Shown here: piece after piece, positions 23,739-36,359 of the stretch | Layout: the number at the start of each line of letters is the position of its first letter | Position numbering within the stretch: position 1 is the first letter of the stretch | Assembly (NCBI GenBank): GCA_030533445.1 | Contig: CM060080.1 | Span: forward strand, 25,750,762-25,814,761 | Length of the DNA stretch: 64,000 nt | DNA from: Cyprinodon diabolis | Lineage: Eukaryota; Chordata; Actinopteri; Cyprinodontiformes; Cyprinodontidae | Direction: 5' to 3' | The notes under the pieces: model-generated | What the model saw: the letters and a program-made list of their open reading frames with translations, nothing else | Databases searched by the model: none | What the model was told of the DNA's origin: nothing | Position numbers and translations under genes: made by a program

Positions 23739-25757
23739 CTTGGGACAGAGACATCCAGAGTTTACACAAAACAGCAGATGGTTTACATTTTGAAATTTGC
23801 AATATTATGAGTCGAGTCATCAACATCTAAAGCATACAAATTGTATTTACATTCTCCAATTTTTAAGCTATCAGCTAACATCGACCACAAAGTTCTTCAA
23901 CAAATACTTGCTTCATCTGCAAATTATAAGCTCAAGAGTAGACTGAGAACTCCTGTCAGTAAACTACTACACAACAAGGAGAATACAAGAAGTTTAGGAT
24001 TTTCTGGTTTAAATCAAATCAGTTGAAATACCAAAAACAGATTTACTGTAGAAGATGTTGCAATGTCTAGAATGAGCCCTTTTGTCTTTCTGACAGAAGG
24101 GGAAGCATCTATCTTCAGGGTGTGCCAAGGTTTTTTCCCAGAATCCTGACCAACTCCCATAAATCATAATATTTTAGACAGTGAGCAACGTCCAAGTAAA
24201 AGATTCAGATTTTATCAAGAGTTTCTAACAAGGCTCTCTGCCTCTGGGTAAGAACACACACCCACACACTTATATGCAGTGACAAAATAACATGGACGTC
24301 TGGCTCTAATGATCTTAATCTGCTTTAAGATAACAACAATAATAACATTATTAAATGGGGGGAAACTACTTAATCCAAAGGGGGAAGTAAAGTAGCAAAT
24401 CTTTAATTTTCATATTTATAAAAGAACGTACTGTCTCTCAGCTCTGATAACTGCTGCTGTTATGATAAAGAAGCCTTATCCAAACTATGTGAGGACTTCC
24501 ACTGAGTCATTCATTAGTTCATTCGCTTAAAATAGTCTGGCCTCAACATCTGTCCCACAGGAGCAGAGCTCTACCCGATGAAAACTGAAAATCAAAAGCA
24601 AGCCCTGTAAGACTTTAAAGGACAAGAATTTGTATCTAGAATAATGTTGATAGTAGTAGTGGGACTAATTTAATCCAATATCATACTGGACCCTGTAGTG
24701 GATACCATACAAATTCTTGAAACTAATGTTTGGCTGAAAGCAAATGAATCACAAGCCATGTTCCTGTGTGGCTGCTGGTCATATAACGTGTTTGCAGCGA
24801 CGTCACGGAAATTTTTTACTCTTTAGAGGATTCGACCTCTGATAGCAACTTGTTGGGTGTCCCTGAGGAAATGCATATTTATAATTCAGCAGTCACAGAG
24901 CAAGGTTGTTAGAGTTTGAGTTGCTAACGACACACTAATTGTGCAAAAATGATTAAAACCAAATTAGCAAAATACTTTCATAAAATTTTGTGACTTTGTT
25001 TTTATAAACTGGATAAATAGTTTACTGTTGAGCTGTTTTGTTTCACTTTCTTAATCTCTTACTGCTGTTACTGTTAATTATGATTACCTTGAAAATGAAT
25101 TCTCTATACTAAATAGAAAACTCTCAGTTCTCAGTTTCTGATGTTACAGTCAGTCCTCTTTACTGTGCTAAAAGTGGCATAAAATTCATTTTATAAACCT
25201 TTAAATCATCAGTGGGTTTGCATTGGACATTTAATAACAAAGGAAGGAAGCACTGATTATTTACATGAGAGATATATACAAAATGTGGTATATGACCAAT
25301 TGTTTTACCATGTGAAACAGCAATAACATAAAACTTATGTTACTGCATATTTTCATTGAAAGAGTTACTTTGACTCAAAATATTTTATTCCTTTTAAAGT
25401 ATATGATTCAGCTCCGCTATCTCTCTCTAATTCCCATTAAATAATTTTAGTCTCTGTTTAAATACTGGATAATGCCCATGTGATATTGGATAAAGAATTT
25501 ATAAAAACAGAGTTTACAATACAGCTGTGGTACTTTAGAATATGAGCTGTTTTATGAAAATAGAGGTATTACTTGGGTCTTGCCTTGAAGAGTTATTAGT
25601 GTGTTTTTACCCTACAGAGGATTCAAAAGAAGCAGCCTACCACAGCTAAGAGGTAAACCGCTATAGTCTTTAAATAAGACATTCGATTGCCCATTAGAGT
25701 CTTATTTTAAATTAATTCAAAACTAATTTTCCCCTGTTAATGTCCCCATGTATTTAC
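23739..25757. other. Intron sequence, nothing recognised
   Basis: ltbp2 intron of 2.0 kb between the second EGF exon and the HPPEA-linker exon. AT-rich; no repeat family recognised. Confidence 0.55.
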
Positions 25758-25964
25758 CTTGCTGATTGGATAATGGCAAAGTGTATGTGGAATGGGAAGG
25801 CGAGTTCACTCCCTGGTGTCCAGCATGTTTGTGGATGTGAGGAGTGGGTCTGGGAGGCGGTGGTACCGACAGGTGACAAAACTTCCCCGTTGAGTTTGTT
25901 GGACACGAACACAGGTTCCTTCCGATGCATTTGCCTCCATTCATGCAGGGGATTTGACAGAAAA
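25758..25964 (-). CDS. ltbp2: ltbp2 exon: second EGF-like domain
   Basis: This 207-nt exon has acceptor TTTTCACAG and donor GTAAAT (25757-25752). It reads [20 protein letters not shown], then [12 protein letters not shown]. All six EGF cysteines are present and there is no D-x-D/N-E calcium signature, as in the second, non-calcium EGF of LTBPs. NST is a sequon shared with mammalian LTBP2 (NSTGKFCHL). After the EGF comes a Pro/His-rich tail and [11 protein letters not shown], matching the TFTLPLSNQ segment of LTBP2. One base is left over and forms Val with the next exon. Confidence 0.92.
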
Positions 25965-28599
25965 CTGTGAAAAGAAGCAAAAAGTGAATGACAGGAAAAA
26001 AATAAAACTCCCATTTTTAATTGTCCATTGGTTGTCAAAAGCAAGGACCAGGTAACAAGGAACATAAGGGTCAGAGCTAATAGGAAAGGCCTAAGGCTTC
26101 CTGTTGGTAGGGTTTGTTTGCAAACAGTAGCCAGTGGTCCTGCTGTTCACCTCCAGGCAACTCATTCCAGGTGACATTTATAAAATGCCAGCTTTGTTCC
26201 TTATTGCCACACCGCTTGAATTGGTATTCCTAATAATAGCTGTTTACAATTTGATTCATTGGTTGCATTTGGAACTGCCAGATGCACTTCTTTATTAAAC
26301 CTTTTAAAGGTCTTAACTTTTGGCTTAAGAGATGGGTGCCAGGTGAAACCCCTGAATGCCTGGATCTGCTCCCATCTACAGATTAGCTCTGACATGACCT
26401 CTTCTACCACAAAACATCAAAGAAGTTGAAAGTAAAAAATATATATATATTCCCTGCAATGTGAACCAATATTATTCTGGGACATCTATACATCTAAGAA
26501 GGACATTTTTTAGCAGTCTGCAATAAAACAGTCACACATATGTTTGTTTTAAAGGATAACAGATATCCTGAATATCAACTTATTAGATGATGAAAGGGCC
26601 TCATTGCTGCAGCATCATGCTGTGAGCTGCATCCTCTCTGTCTCTTCGAGGCAGACAGTCCAACACTAACAAGGTGCAAAACAGGAACTATAGAAAATCT
26701 GGATAGTCTCGATGGCATGTAGAGAAATGAGGTCCATGTAAACAACATCAAAAGCAGGAACACTGCAGGAGTACGCAAGAGAGGAAAATGGAAAATAAAG
26801 ATCCAGGAAACAACGATTATAAGAGATTAGTAAGAAATATTTTAATAGAAAACAGTGGAATTGGTAGAGGAAGAAACATACCAATAGGAAACACAGGACT
26901 CAGCCAAAGAAAATCAGCAGGTCAGACACACAGGAAGGCCTCCTGCAATTCCACATGCCAGCTAAATTATCAGCTAAAGGGGGCTATTAAAACTCAATGT
27001 GTCCATGCTGCTCTGTCAGACCAGTTCCAGCCTGGCATGAATTATTCTTAGACCAACATAGTTCTGATGACTCTGTCTGACCATTTAGCAGCCTGTAAAG
27101 AAATACACTTTTCACTTCATAAACAGACTGCAGTATATTTTAAAGGAACAGGGTGTGAATCCAGAGAAGCTGTTCTAATTATTCATTCAGGGTTTATTGC
27201 ACCATGCAGGAAACATAACAACAGCATGAGATAGCTGTTTGGTGTCTACTCAACATTCCTGGATATCCACACACACCCAGGGCACTACAGAATTCAAGCT
27301 TATGTTCTATTAACACATGCTTTTATGTAATCACTCAAGATTTCTGGAGAATAGACAGAGGCATAAAGAAGCATACTGCAGTGGGAGGCGGCTGAAGTGC
27401 AGGGAATGTAATCTTTTTGGGAGGCTTCTGTCAAGAAGTGTTTGGAATATCAACCACTTGTTCTATAATCCATTTAATATGGATCTAAATCTATAGCAAC
27501 AGACTGTTTATAACTAATAAGCCAGCTGGATTTGCAGTTAAGATCATAAAGTAAAAGCATGGTTTAAAGGTATATGTGACATTTTTTTTTTCATTCATGT
27601 GCCAGTAGCTCACTCCTGTTGTATACAAAGTTTTTAAAAGTTTGCCTCATCCTGCTGGTGAATCATTTTGTTATTTTTGTGTTTTACGCTTAGTTTATGC
27701 TCAGGTTGTTAGTAAATAAAGCCCTTCCTGTATATTTACAATAACAACAGAGGTATGACACGGCACATTAATCGCAGGGGTTAAACAAGGTCTGGGCTAA
27801 GCCTGGCTGCACCTCCAGGGTGAGTTTTAAAAATAATTAAGAAAATTGGAAGATACAATGTGACAAAAAACTCAAAATAAAAAAAGAGGATTCACAGAGG
27901 AATCAGACTTAAATAGCACTTTGAATACAGTATCAACGTTTGTGTCAAATGAAGCAGAAGATGCAGAACCATTTAGATTGTACTGCTGATGAATGCATTA
28001 ATAAATACTGTATCCTGATTACTACTGATACTATTAATAGAAATGCTACTCTTAGTCTCTACAGTCAAAGTACGATACGATAGACTGACTGAAATAAAAA
28101 GAGTGGTGGGCTGCTTTCTGTCATAGCTTCTAAAATCCAGAGGACCACTCAAGATCAGATTAAATGCAGGGCTCAAAAACAATGCACGTACCGGGAAATA
28201 ACATTTGAATGCATTTAATTTGCTTTAATTCCAACAAAAAGGCTTTAGCCTATGACTTGGTCATTTATTTTATTTAAATATTTATAACCTTGATGCTGTA
28301 TCCCTGTTTGCATTTTGTTGGACAAGGAATCTCCTTTGTCCTTGAAGTCTTGATAAGAGGCTCTGGGCAGCATTCACTAGAACTTAAAGTTGCTATTGCT
28401 TTACTATAAACTAGGAGTACTGAATAGATTCAGAGCTCAGGTGGAAGAGTGTTCACAGGAAAACTCTTGGTTGTGTACTCCACAAATGTACTTTTCTGGA
28501 AGAGTTGCGTGCAAGAAAACATCTATTGTTTAAAGAAAACCCAAAGGAAGTCCCCACAACCTATTTAGGGGACACAGTAAACAAGAGGGAAAAAAGGTC
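25965..28599. other. Intron sequence, nothing recognised
   Basis: First part of the 4.2-kb ltbp2 intron between the four-Cys and second EGF exons. A short TA run lies at about 26439-26449. No exon or transposon seen. Confidence 0.5.
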
Positions 28600-29090
28600 C
28601 TCTTGTCAGAAACAAAAACTTCACCGAAACACAATATCTGATGGAAGAATTCATAGTTCCCCTTGACCACAGCATTCCTACCACAGAAAATGAGGGTGGC
28701 ATATAGTGAAAAAGTTTTCCTTAGCAGGCTGAAATAAACTGGTCGATGCAGAGAATAAGCTGGATGAGCCTAAATATCTGGCAGCCATGAAAGAAAACAT
28801 ATTGGAGGCTAAAGAAGACTTGAGACTGGGCTGGCAGTTTTAGCATTAAGGAAGACAATCAAAAATGAGGCCAAAAGTATAAAGGAATGGGTGAGATGAA
28901 TGGGTGTTCATCTATCAGAATGGCCCAGTCAAAGTACAAACCTAGAAATGTTTTCAATTTAATATGACTGAGATCAATTTTGCAAGAAAAAACAACTAAA
29001 TGTATCTGTTTACTATAGATGTGCAAAAAAAAAGTTTCACAATAACTTACAGCAATGAGATGGTCAATAAGGCAAAATACCACAAACACA
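28600..29090 (+). mobile_element. Degenerate Tc1 element fragment
   Basis: The plus strand holds decayed Tc1 transposase: AAAACATATTGGAGGCTAAA then GAAGACTTGAGACTGGGC (the ENLLEAAKDLRLG-type segment) and GAATGGCCCAGTCAAAGTAC (EWPSQS motif) near 28918. It is the same old family as the copy split at 3842. No frame survives. Confidence 0.7.
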
Positions 29091-30172
29091 AAAATATATC
29101 AGTCAAAAACTTGTAAAAATGTAAAACTGATTGACACCCCTGGTAACTCCTTTCATCTACCTACCTATCCAACAATTAAAAAAACAACTAAGCTTCTGAA
29201 GTCTGCATAGATAGTCTTACTATTCCCTGCAGCAAGAAAAGGGTACCTACTAATCACATGTCTAACTCAACATCCTACTGAGTCCATCTTTTTACAAATA
29301 AAAGAAAACCAGCTATGGATGCAACTTACATATAGTTTTTATGAACTGCCCCCTAAATTTCCCCCTGTGCAACTTAATATACAGTATGGGAGAAATAACA
29401 AAACAAAAACAACATGTCACTGGAGGTATATGACGGATGTAGATGTTTGCATGTGTGGCAAACATACCTAACTTTTCTATCCCTATAACAGATTTTTAAC
29501 TAGATCCTTAAACCTAATGTGAAAAACCAGTTGTGTGACACTCTTACCCTTGCACTGACCACCCTCTCCCTTCCCATGGATACCGTTCTGTGTGAATTTG
29601 GAGCAAAGCCTTCTGGATAAATGGCAGGTTTAATGTAATCCCCATAAAAATCCTGTTCATGCTGCTACTCTTTCTCTCCTTCTGCCTCTCTGTCAATTCT
29701 TTTATTCATTTTTGCTCTCCCAGAGAGCACATTAAATGGTTAACAGCAGGACCAACCACAAGGTGCAAACCACAAAGAGATGGGGCTAAGTGCCGGGAGC
29801 GTGGGACTACCGGCTCCACGTGTGTGTCTATGACAAGAGATTAGCCCAGTTTTACACGGCTTTTCTACTCTTTAACACAGGCTTTATCAGTTGCTGTTTT
29901 TTTTCTGAAGAGTTTTAATATAGAGCTCAGGATTAATCTACACCACTCTGGTTGCTCATTGAGCTTAGTTTGCAGAAAAGACAGCATGCTACTGGGAATC
30001 CATTTTGTCCAGCACACCTCATAAAAGAAGAATGAGATAATAGAATCGAGACACACAAAAAGTGTGTGTGAATTAGAAAGTAAACAGTGGAAAGAAGGCA
30101 GAAAGAGTAAGAAAAAAAAATAAAACGAACAAGAAGAAAAGCAGGATTTGAGGGCCGGGAGTCAACACTCAC
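29091..30172. other. Intron sequence, nothing recognised
   Basis: Remainder of the intron before the 30173-30349 exon. No feature supported. Confidence 0.5.
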
Positions 30173-30349
30173 AGAGTCTGTAGCCTTGGTTCTTTGGCTG
30201 CTGCTGCTGTGGCGTGTTCTCGCTGTATACAGTGGTGACATCTCCCCTCTGACAGCTGTTATAGCACCGTCCGCCGCTGCACACTCTCCGGCAAACCATA
30301 GGTGTGAAGACAATCTTAATACGATCCAAGTTGGAAGTGAGATTCGCCC
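30173..30349 (-). CDS. ltbp2: ltbp2 exon: four-Cys module before second EGF
   Basis: This 177-nt exon has acceptor TTTTCCAG and donor GTGAGT (30172-30167). It encodes GANLTSNLDRIKIVFTP, then a compact four-Cys module (MVCRRVC...RCYNSC), then QRGDVTTVYSENT and a short Gln run. The block IKIVFTP...C..C...C..SC.RGD.TT.YS is diagnostic of LTBPs and closest to LTBP2 (LTBP1 has a similar IKVVFTP module). An N-linked glycosylation sequon NLT sits near the start. The RGD tripeptide here could be an integrin-type motif, but it lies right after the module's last Cys and no function can be inferred from sequence alone. Phase joins both neighbours. Confidence 0.9.
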
Positions 30350-31700
30350 CTGGAAAACACAAGCACATCTGCTTCAGAAGAAGCAGCAGCAGAAGAAATG
30401 GGCTGTGGAAGAGCTGCATCTTTCCTCCAGCTCAGCCTCTCAGTGACACACTCCTCATCTGGATCAACAGGAGGTTTATAAGTACGCAAGGGTGTGTGCT
30501 GACGGTCAGCCCGTGGCATGTTGCAGCCGGATGAGCGATGTGCCACAGGCCAGGGAAAGGGGCTGGAGAAGAGAGCTGTTAGATGTTGGGCCGTGCTCCA
30601 AGTGCTTTATCTCTTGCAGAAGGTGTTTTGGATGTGTGTATGTGAGGGAAACAAAGAGAGAGTAAGTGCATGTGAACATAGTGTAATGGTGGGAATGCAT
30701 TCAACAGCCGCTGCCCTGGCACACAGCAAAAAAAAGAACAGAAGCCAGAACTTCACACAGCTGTTTCCATGGGATATAACATTTGAGAGTAAAATGTAGA
30801 AATTATTAAGGTCAAAGTGTTTCAGCTGCAAGAAGAGGCACCAGAGGTCAGCGCACATCATTATGGAGAGGTTAGTTTAATGACCCACAATGAATACAAC
30901 AATGATATAAAACATCTGCCTGAGTGCTGCTGACCACAGAGGCTAATGTGGTTATGTCCCAGTTTAACAGGGTGTGTTTGTATTATAGAAATCATCTGGA
31001 GACCAGCATCTGTTGATCTTTAGCTTGATGTGCTGTAGCCTGTTGGAAACTTTAAAAATCCTGTTCTATTTCCAGTCTGTAAACATAACAAGAGCTACCA
31101 GGTTGACTCTCTGTTGCAGACCCTGTCACAGTGTTGAAGACTCAAAACTACTTTAGGATTTAGTTGGTTATTTAAAATGAAACCAGGAGAAGCACAGGAA
31201 AGTTAGAAGCTATTCCTAAGGACAAGGAATTTTCTGTGATACCTTAAAACATCAGGCTGCAAGAGAGAGGAGGATTTTCAGTAGATAACAGGAAGGCTAA
31301 ACATACTAAAGCAAAAGTGCTATAATTCATCCATGTGAGTTTATTTTTAGTAATACTAGTAGTACCAATCATGCTAATAAAAACAAAAAGTGCAGTAATT
31401 GTTTTTCAATGTCCACTCTGTAATCTTATTTTTATTATAAACACTGACCCTGCATTTCGACGTCTCAGAAAATAATCAATAACCCATTACAGTAAGAAGA
31501 ATAGTAAGAAATACTTCAATCAAATATTGTATATCTTACACTGAAACTTCGTAACCTCACCATTAGGTGATGAAATTTGTGGAAAAACCATTTAGTCAGT
31601 CAAAAAAACTGTGATGTGTATATCTCTAATTTGATATCATTTGAAACTGTGGCAACATAGGGAGAATTTCATTGTGAAATGTGTGCTTTCTTCTACTTAC
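30350..31700. other. Intron between linker and four-Cys exons
   Basis: 1.35-kb ltbp2 intron. No repeat family or extra exon recognised; the phase of the flanking exons joins directly. Confidence 0.6.
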
Positions 31701-31966
31701 CAGTTGGATGTAAGACATTGTTGAACTGTCCCTGCATATGGCCGTCGCCGGAAGGTCTCTGAGCATTGAGGGACTGTGTATTGCTTTGTCCGTTTCTGTG
31801 GGGATACCGGTGTCTGTTCTCACTACCATGGCTGTTAGCAAAGCCGTTGCCGCTGGGCAGGGCATTGGAGGTTATGGGCTCAGAGGATGAGGGATAACGC
31901 TTGACAGTACGGGAGGTCCCAGTTTGCTGATGAGAGGAGTATGTGGACCCCCTTCTTGCTTGAGTC
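31701..31966 (-). CDS. ltbp2: ltbp2 exon: Ser/His/Asn-rich N-terminal linker
   Basis: This 266-nt exon lies 25.7 kb downstream of the previous one. Its acceptor is TTTTCTATAG and its donor GTAAGT (31700-31695). The frame inherited from the preceding exon stays open throughout and contains TYSSHQQTGTSRTVKRYPSS and EPITSNALPSGNG, which parallels the low-complexity stretch between the first EGF and the four-Cys module of mammalian LTBP2. It ends FNNVLHPT plus one base, which forms Gly with the next exon. There are no cysteines in this frame, as expected for a flexible linker. Linker sequences in this family diverge quickly, so the assignment rests on phase, splice sites and the SRTV..YP / SNALP.G matches. 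Confidence 0.82.
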
Positions 31967-32808
31967 CTATAGAAAATATCATCACAGCAGAAAAAAATGA
32001 TAAATTTCCAACATTTAATCTAAGTAAGAGAATTGACACATCCATTCAAAAAACACTGCATGTGCATCACTGTGAAATTAAATTAAGTGAGATGCAATAC
32101 AAATCCTAGTTTCTCTGATTTTATAGATGAGATAAAACAGTTTTGAAGCTCTTTTAGCTCAAAGGACTTAATCTTCTATCTGCTGCATAAAGCCCCAGCA
32201 ATGATGGAGACTGTACGAGACAGCAACAGCACTACAAGAGACAAGACTATTCTTTGCATTAGACAGCAGAAAGGGGAAATAATTAATACACCCCCTTTAT
32301 CAATCTATGTATTTTTGTGTTGTTGTTGTTTTTCATTACCCATGAACTGCTGTGGCCAGGACAAATGGAATGTCCTGAAACTTTAATAGGAACGGAACAA
32401 CAAGACCATGGCGGAAAGGGTTATGTTGTATCCTATTGAGCACTCGATTTTAGGTCAGTTTCACAACTTTGAAGCTGAGTTCATGTGACCTAAAAGAAGG
32501 AGGCATACAGGCCTACCTGAACTTTGGGAGTAATTGTGGTATGCTAGGATCCACCCACACCAAAACATCTGGATCACAGTGATCTGCACTGACAGACAGA
32601 GCTAGACAAAGACAAACCCTGCTGGACAGATCAGAGGAGCCAATCCACAAAACACACCTGCGTTCCCACAAGGTACTTAAGGTTATAATCAAAGCCCAGA
32701 TGAGGAATATAAGCCATTCATGAGATGTTTGCATGTGATTTGTGAGGAACAAATCACATATTTACACACTAAATACACTCTGTTGAGCTACAGACATAGA
32801 GAAATAAC

Positions 32809-32919
32809 CTGGCAATAAGAAGATTGGACACAAATATCCATATGCCCACACACTTGCAAAATGAAAGCAGACACACACACACACAAACACACCCTGTCCC
32901 AGCTGTACACAAGCCTCTG
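32809..32919. repeat. Local direct repeat, copy 1
   Basis: CTGGCAATAAG...CATATGCCCACACACTTGCA...CCCAGCTGTACACAAGCCTC. It matches 33784-33885 with scattered mismatches and an expanded AC run. Flanks differ. Confidence 0.75.
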
Positions 32920-33783
32920 CAAGTCTCTTTTTTTTTACAGGGCACATTCCTGCTGTTAATATGGACAGGACAATAAATGAAAAGGGGGAAAAAGGAGGCA
33001 AAGTTATGACAATGGTCTATCATGTCATCGTTTCAATAGACTTCTAGCAGCACATGCAGCTGGCAGCTGCTCACCCAGATGCAAAATCTAAAGGGTGGGT
33101 CCTTGGCATTTGAAATGACACAGGGAAAAATGAGGTTCCGATGTTATATTGGTAAAAGGGTGGTCAGGTACCAAACCCAGTTACAGTTTCCAATCCAAGT
33201 TATGGTTGGCTCAGTTCCATTGCTAATGCTAAAACCTGGCCTGCAAGCATCCTGCTTTGCTTCCTGGGCTTAGCCAGATGTTGCTCCTTCCGATACATTC
33301 AGATGGCAAAATCACTTCCTCACAGTATGAGATCATCATCATCCTCCCTGCTTTTTAATCAAAGGGAAAGCAGGGATGGGGGTGGTGATGTTGACCACAT
33401 CCAGTTTCATCATTAGGAACTTCAAGCCCCTAATAAAGTTCTAGGTGAATGACATTTTCAAGTTCTCCCTGAAATTACAGTGAACATGGTAGGATATATG
33501 TGGTATGCTGTGGTATCTGTAGAGTTTTAAATAAACAAGAAATTGTGCAGCAAAGAAAGGTGTTATGGGTGAAAAGAATAACGTGTTTGGTTGTTAAACA
33601 TTTTTAGTGGATACTGTAGATACTGTAGATCATATTTTAGAGCCCAATGAACATATTCTTTTCACTGTTTTTAAATCACTAATATCACTTTTTGTTAACA
33701 AATAAACCTTTTTTTTCTATCCTCTATCCTGTAAATAGGATTACTATCATAAATAAACTACAATAAATCTGGACTCGTATTGT

Positions 33784-33885
33784 CTGGCAGTAAGCACATT
33801 GGACATAAATATCCACATGCCCACACACTTGCAAAACGAAAACAGACACAAACCCCCCCAGTCCCAGCTGTACACAAGCCTCTAG
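33784..33885. repeat. Local direct repeat, copy 2
   Basis: CTGGCAGTAAG...CACATGCCCACACACTTGCA...CCCAGCTGTACACAAGCCTC. Same orientation as copy 1 and about 1 kb away. No target duplication evident. Confidence 0.75.
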
Positions 33886-35227
33886 CCATTGGCCATTTTA
33901 TTTTAAAAGTTTTTTTTTTTAACACATAAATATGCCACATACATGTGTTTCAACTTACTGGCTACTGATAAAATATGCACTTTAAGTAAAAAAAGTTATT
34001 CTACACAAAAGTATTAGGCGAGTACCATGGAAGAAAACGGTTGGAGGTGACCAATTTATTCTCGCTCACCTTCACAGCTCTCTGCTGGACACACATCTTA
34101 CACCAGGATTATAAAAAAAGTGCATTTTGAATTTAATGAAAAAAATCAGTAGCTGTCAGATGAGGTACAATATGTTCCAGCAACAGTAAAAGCAAAGCAA
34201 AAACAGCACAAGCAGGAAGTCAACAGACAGACCATAAAGGTAACCACAGCTGTAATGTGTTAGTTATTTTAAGAAGAAAATACTTTATTTCACATTGTTT
34301 ACTACTTTTATGTGCACTCTGTCAGTACCAAACGTTTGCTGTTGATGTCTGCAGATTACTTTAAATCAACTATGGCTCAATCCAAATGATTCCTCCACAT
34401 GTTTACATAATTAGCTTGAGCTGTAACATTTTTTAGAGTATGTGACCAAAAGCAGGAGACATCTTTACTGTGCCTGCAGTTAGATTGTATATCAACATTT
34501 TAACTTCAGAACCACAACTTGAGTCACATTAGCTTGAAGTAACTGCCGTGACAGATGTTGCACTCAGATCTACGGTTTGAGGGCCACATTACCATAAACA
34601 ATGAGTAAATCAAGAGGTGATAATGTGAAGAGAAATGTTAGATAGTTAATGTGACATTCATATCCAAATGCCTCTCAAAATAAATAAATAAAACAAAGAG
34701 GGAAGAGTCTGCATTTCTGAATTCTTACATAAGGTCTTGCCTAGTGAATTTTCCAAAGTAATGCTCTAATATAGGATTCTTCCTTTCTTTTACACATTGG
34801 GGGAAAAAAACCCTTTAAGTCTTAACTTTAAAAACTAAAGAAAAAATTAATGAGATCTCTATTCTTTCTTTGTTGTGGGAAGATATGGTGATAATTCCAG
34901 TTGTCTGAGTTTGATATATTAAAGCAAATATCGTCACTCCTCCTCAACTTTTATCCGCCTTGCAATTTCTTTTTGTCTTTGAAAATTTTAGAAATATTTT
35001 TTGTGAATTAAATGAATCAAACTTTTCAGTGCTATAATCTTGAACAGAAACTAAAAGGAACACTTGTAAAGATGATCACATATACCATATCGGATGGTTG
35101 TTGCAGTTCTCTATATACTGAATTTATTAGCTCTGTGATCATGTTTATTATAGGTTTTATAACAAGGGTGGAAGATGTGAGAACATCTCTAATGAGATCA
35201 ACCAGAAAAACAAGCCCTTCAGTATGA

Positions 35228-35486
35228 TATGCTCATGAAGGTTCTCAGTCATCCAGGTCATAGTCATTCCGTAAAAATTCAAAAAATATCCACTGGACTT
35301 GGTTTTCAAGATTTGAAGACGTTTCGCCACCTCTCTAGGAAGCTTTCTCAATTCAATTGTCTGGATCCGCAGTGAGTTTAAGTCTTATATGGACAAGGCC
35401 TTGTATTGCTTGGAGACCTGCAAATGGTAACCGATGAATGGGTCGTTTAGTTCCATCGTTAGCCTGTAATATCTGAACCTGTCTAT
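35228..35486 (-). mobile_element. Penelope-like element 3' end, second (distal) copy
   Basis: Matches 36241-36420 almost base for base (GAAGGTTCTCAGTCATCCAG, GACGTTTCGCCACCTCT, TGTCTGGATCCGCAGTGAG). It is the 3' region of the Penelope-like element, read on the minus strand, repeated as a partial tandem copy. It continues at 36121 after the MITE inserted at 35487. Confidence 0.75.
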
Positions 35487-36120
35487 GGCCCCGTCCACAC
35501 GAAGTCAAAACGAACACGAAACGCTAATATTTTCCAGAACGTTTGTCGTAAAGACGGAGACGTAAAATAAATGTGATCGTCCACACGAATGCATGAAAAC
35601 GCTGCAAAATGTATGCCAGGCCTGTAAGTGGCGCTGTGGTGCCAAAGCAAAAATAGGCAACGAAATGTTGGGCATGCGCACTAATATTTATACATGGTTG
35701 CCCTGCGGGTCCATTTTCGTGGTTCAGTCAAATTCAGGTGCTGAACTATGTCGTCGATATTGCTCTGTTCTTCCTGGAGATATTCCAGAAGAAGAAGATT
35801 CTGTTGTAAGCCTGACAGCAGGGTGAGTAGCATTAGCACCAACCATTAAACACAGTACGGCGCCATTGTTGTTGTGATACTGTGTCGCGCATGCGTGTTT
35901 AGAGGCGACGCTATGACGCATGCGTGTAAAAAAAAAAATGCGGTTCGAGCTTAAAGATGGAAACTCGAAAACGGCGTTTCAAAATCTTGCCACTCTGAAG
36001 GCTGAATAAAAAAAAGATCGTTTACAGACCCCCGAAACGCCGGCTTCGTGTGGATGAGAGGCTGGTTTGGTGAAAAATTTGTGCGTTTAGGCCAGGGTTC
36101 GGCTTCTTGTGGACGGGGCC
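35487..36120. mobile_element. MITE of 634 bp in a Penelope-like repeat
   Basis: The inverted ends are GGCCCCGTCCACACGAAG and its complement with one mismatch. The flanks carry a 3-bp TAT duplication (35484-35486, 36121-36123). The uninterrupted target (CTGTCTATGATT) survives in a neighbouring repeat unit near 36192-36205, confirming the ends. It is CpG-rich, with GCATGCGTGT-type direct repeats inside. The superfamily is uncertain: the 3-bp duplication would suit PIF/Harbinger, but the duplicated bases are TAT rather than TWA. Confidence 0.75.
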
Positions 36121-36234
36121 TATGATTCTAGGGGTCGGTCGTTAAAGGGGGGATTGCCGTTAAGGGGGGGGATTGTCTCCTGTAATACCTGAAACCTGTC
36201 TATGATTGTTAAGGGTCGGTCGTTAAGGAGGTAT
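36121..36234 (-). repeat. Short tandem units between the two Penelope-like copies
   Basis: GGGTCGGTCGTTAAxGG units and two copies of CCTGTAAT.CCTGAA.CCTGTCTATGATT occur here and just upstream (from 35464). It is linker sequence between the partial tandem copies. Confidence 0.55.
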
Positions 36235-36359
36235 TATGCTGATGAAGGTTCTCAGTCATCCAGGTCATAGTCATTCCGTAAAAATTCAAAAAATATCCAC
36301 TGGACTTGGTTTTTAAGATTTGAAAACGTTTCGCCACCTCTCCAGGAAGCTTTCTCAAT

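Larger units (their letters stand above)
31967..35221. other. Start of the 25.7-kb intron; contains a local duplication
   Basis: Non-coding. A block of about 105 bp occurs twice, at 32809-32919 and 33784-33885 (listed separately). A short CA run is within the first copy. Nothing else recognised. Confidence 0.5.

Noticed and set aside
31626..31865. A longer minus-strand frame starting MPCPAATALLTAMVV over the linker exon
   Set aside because: It is in a different frame from the one set by the phase of neighbouring exons and by SRTV/SNALPSG similarity; a shadow frame.
32836..33023. Minus-strand Cys/Val-rich frames
   Set aside because: Translations of an AC microsatellite and the local repeat (GVCVCVC runs).
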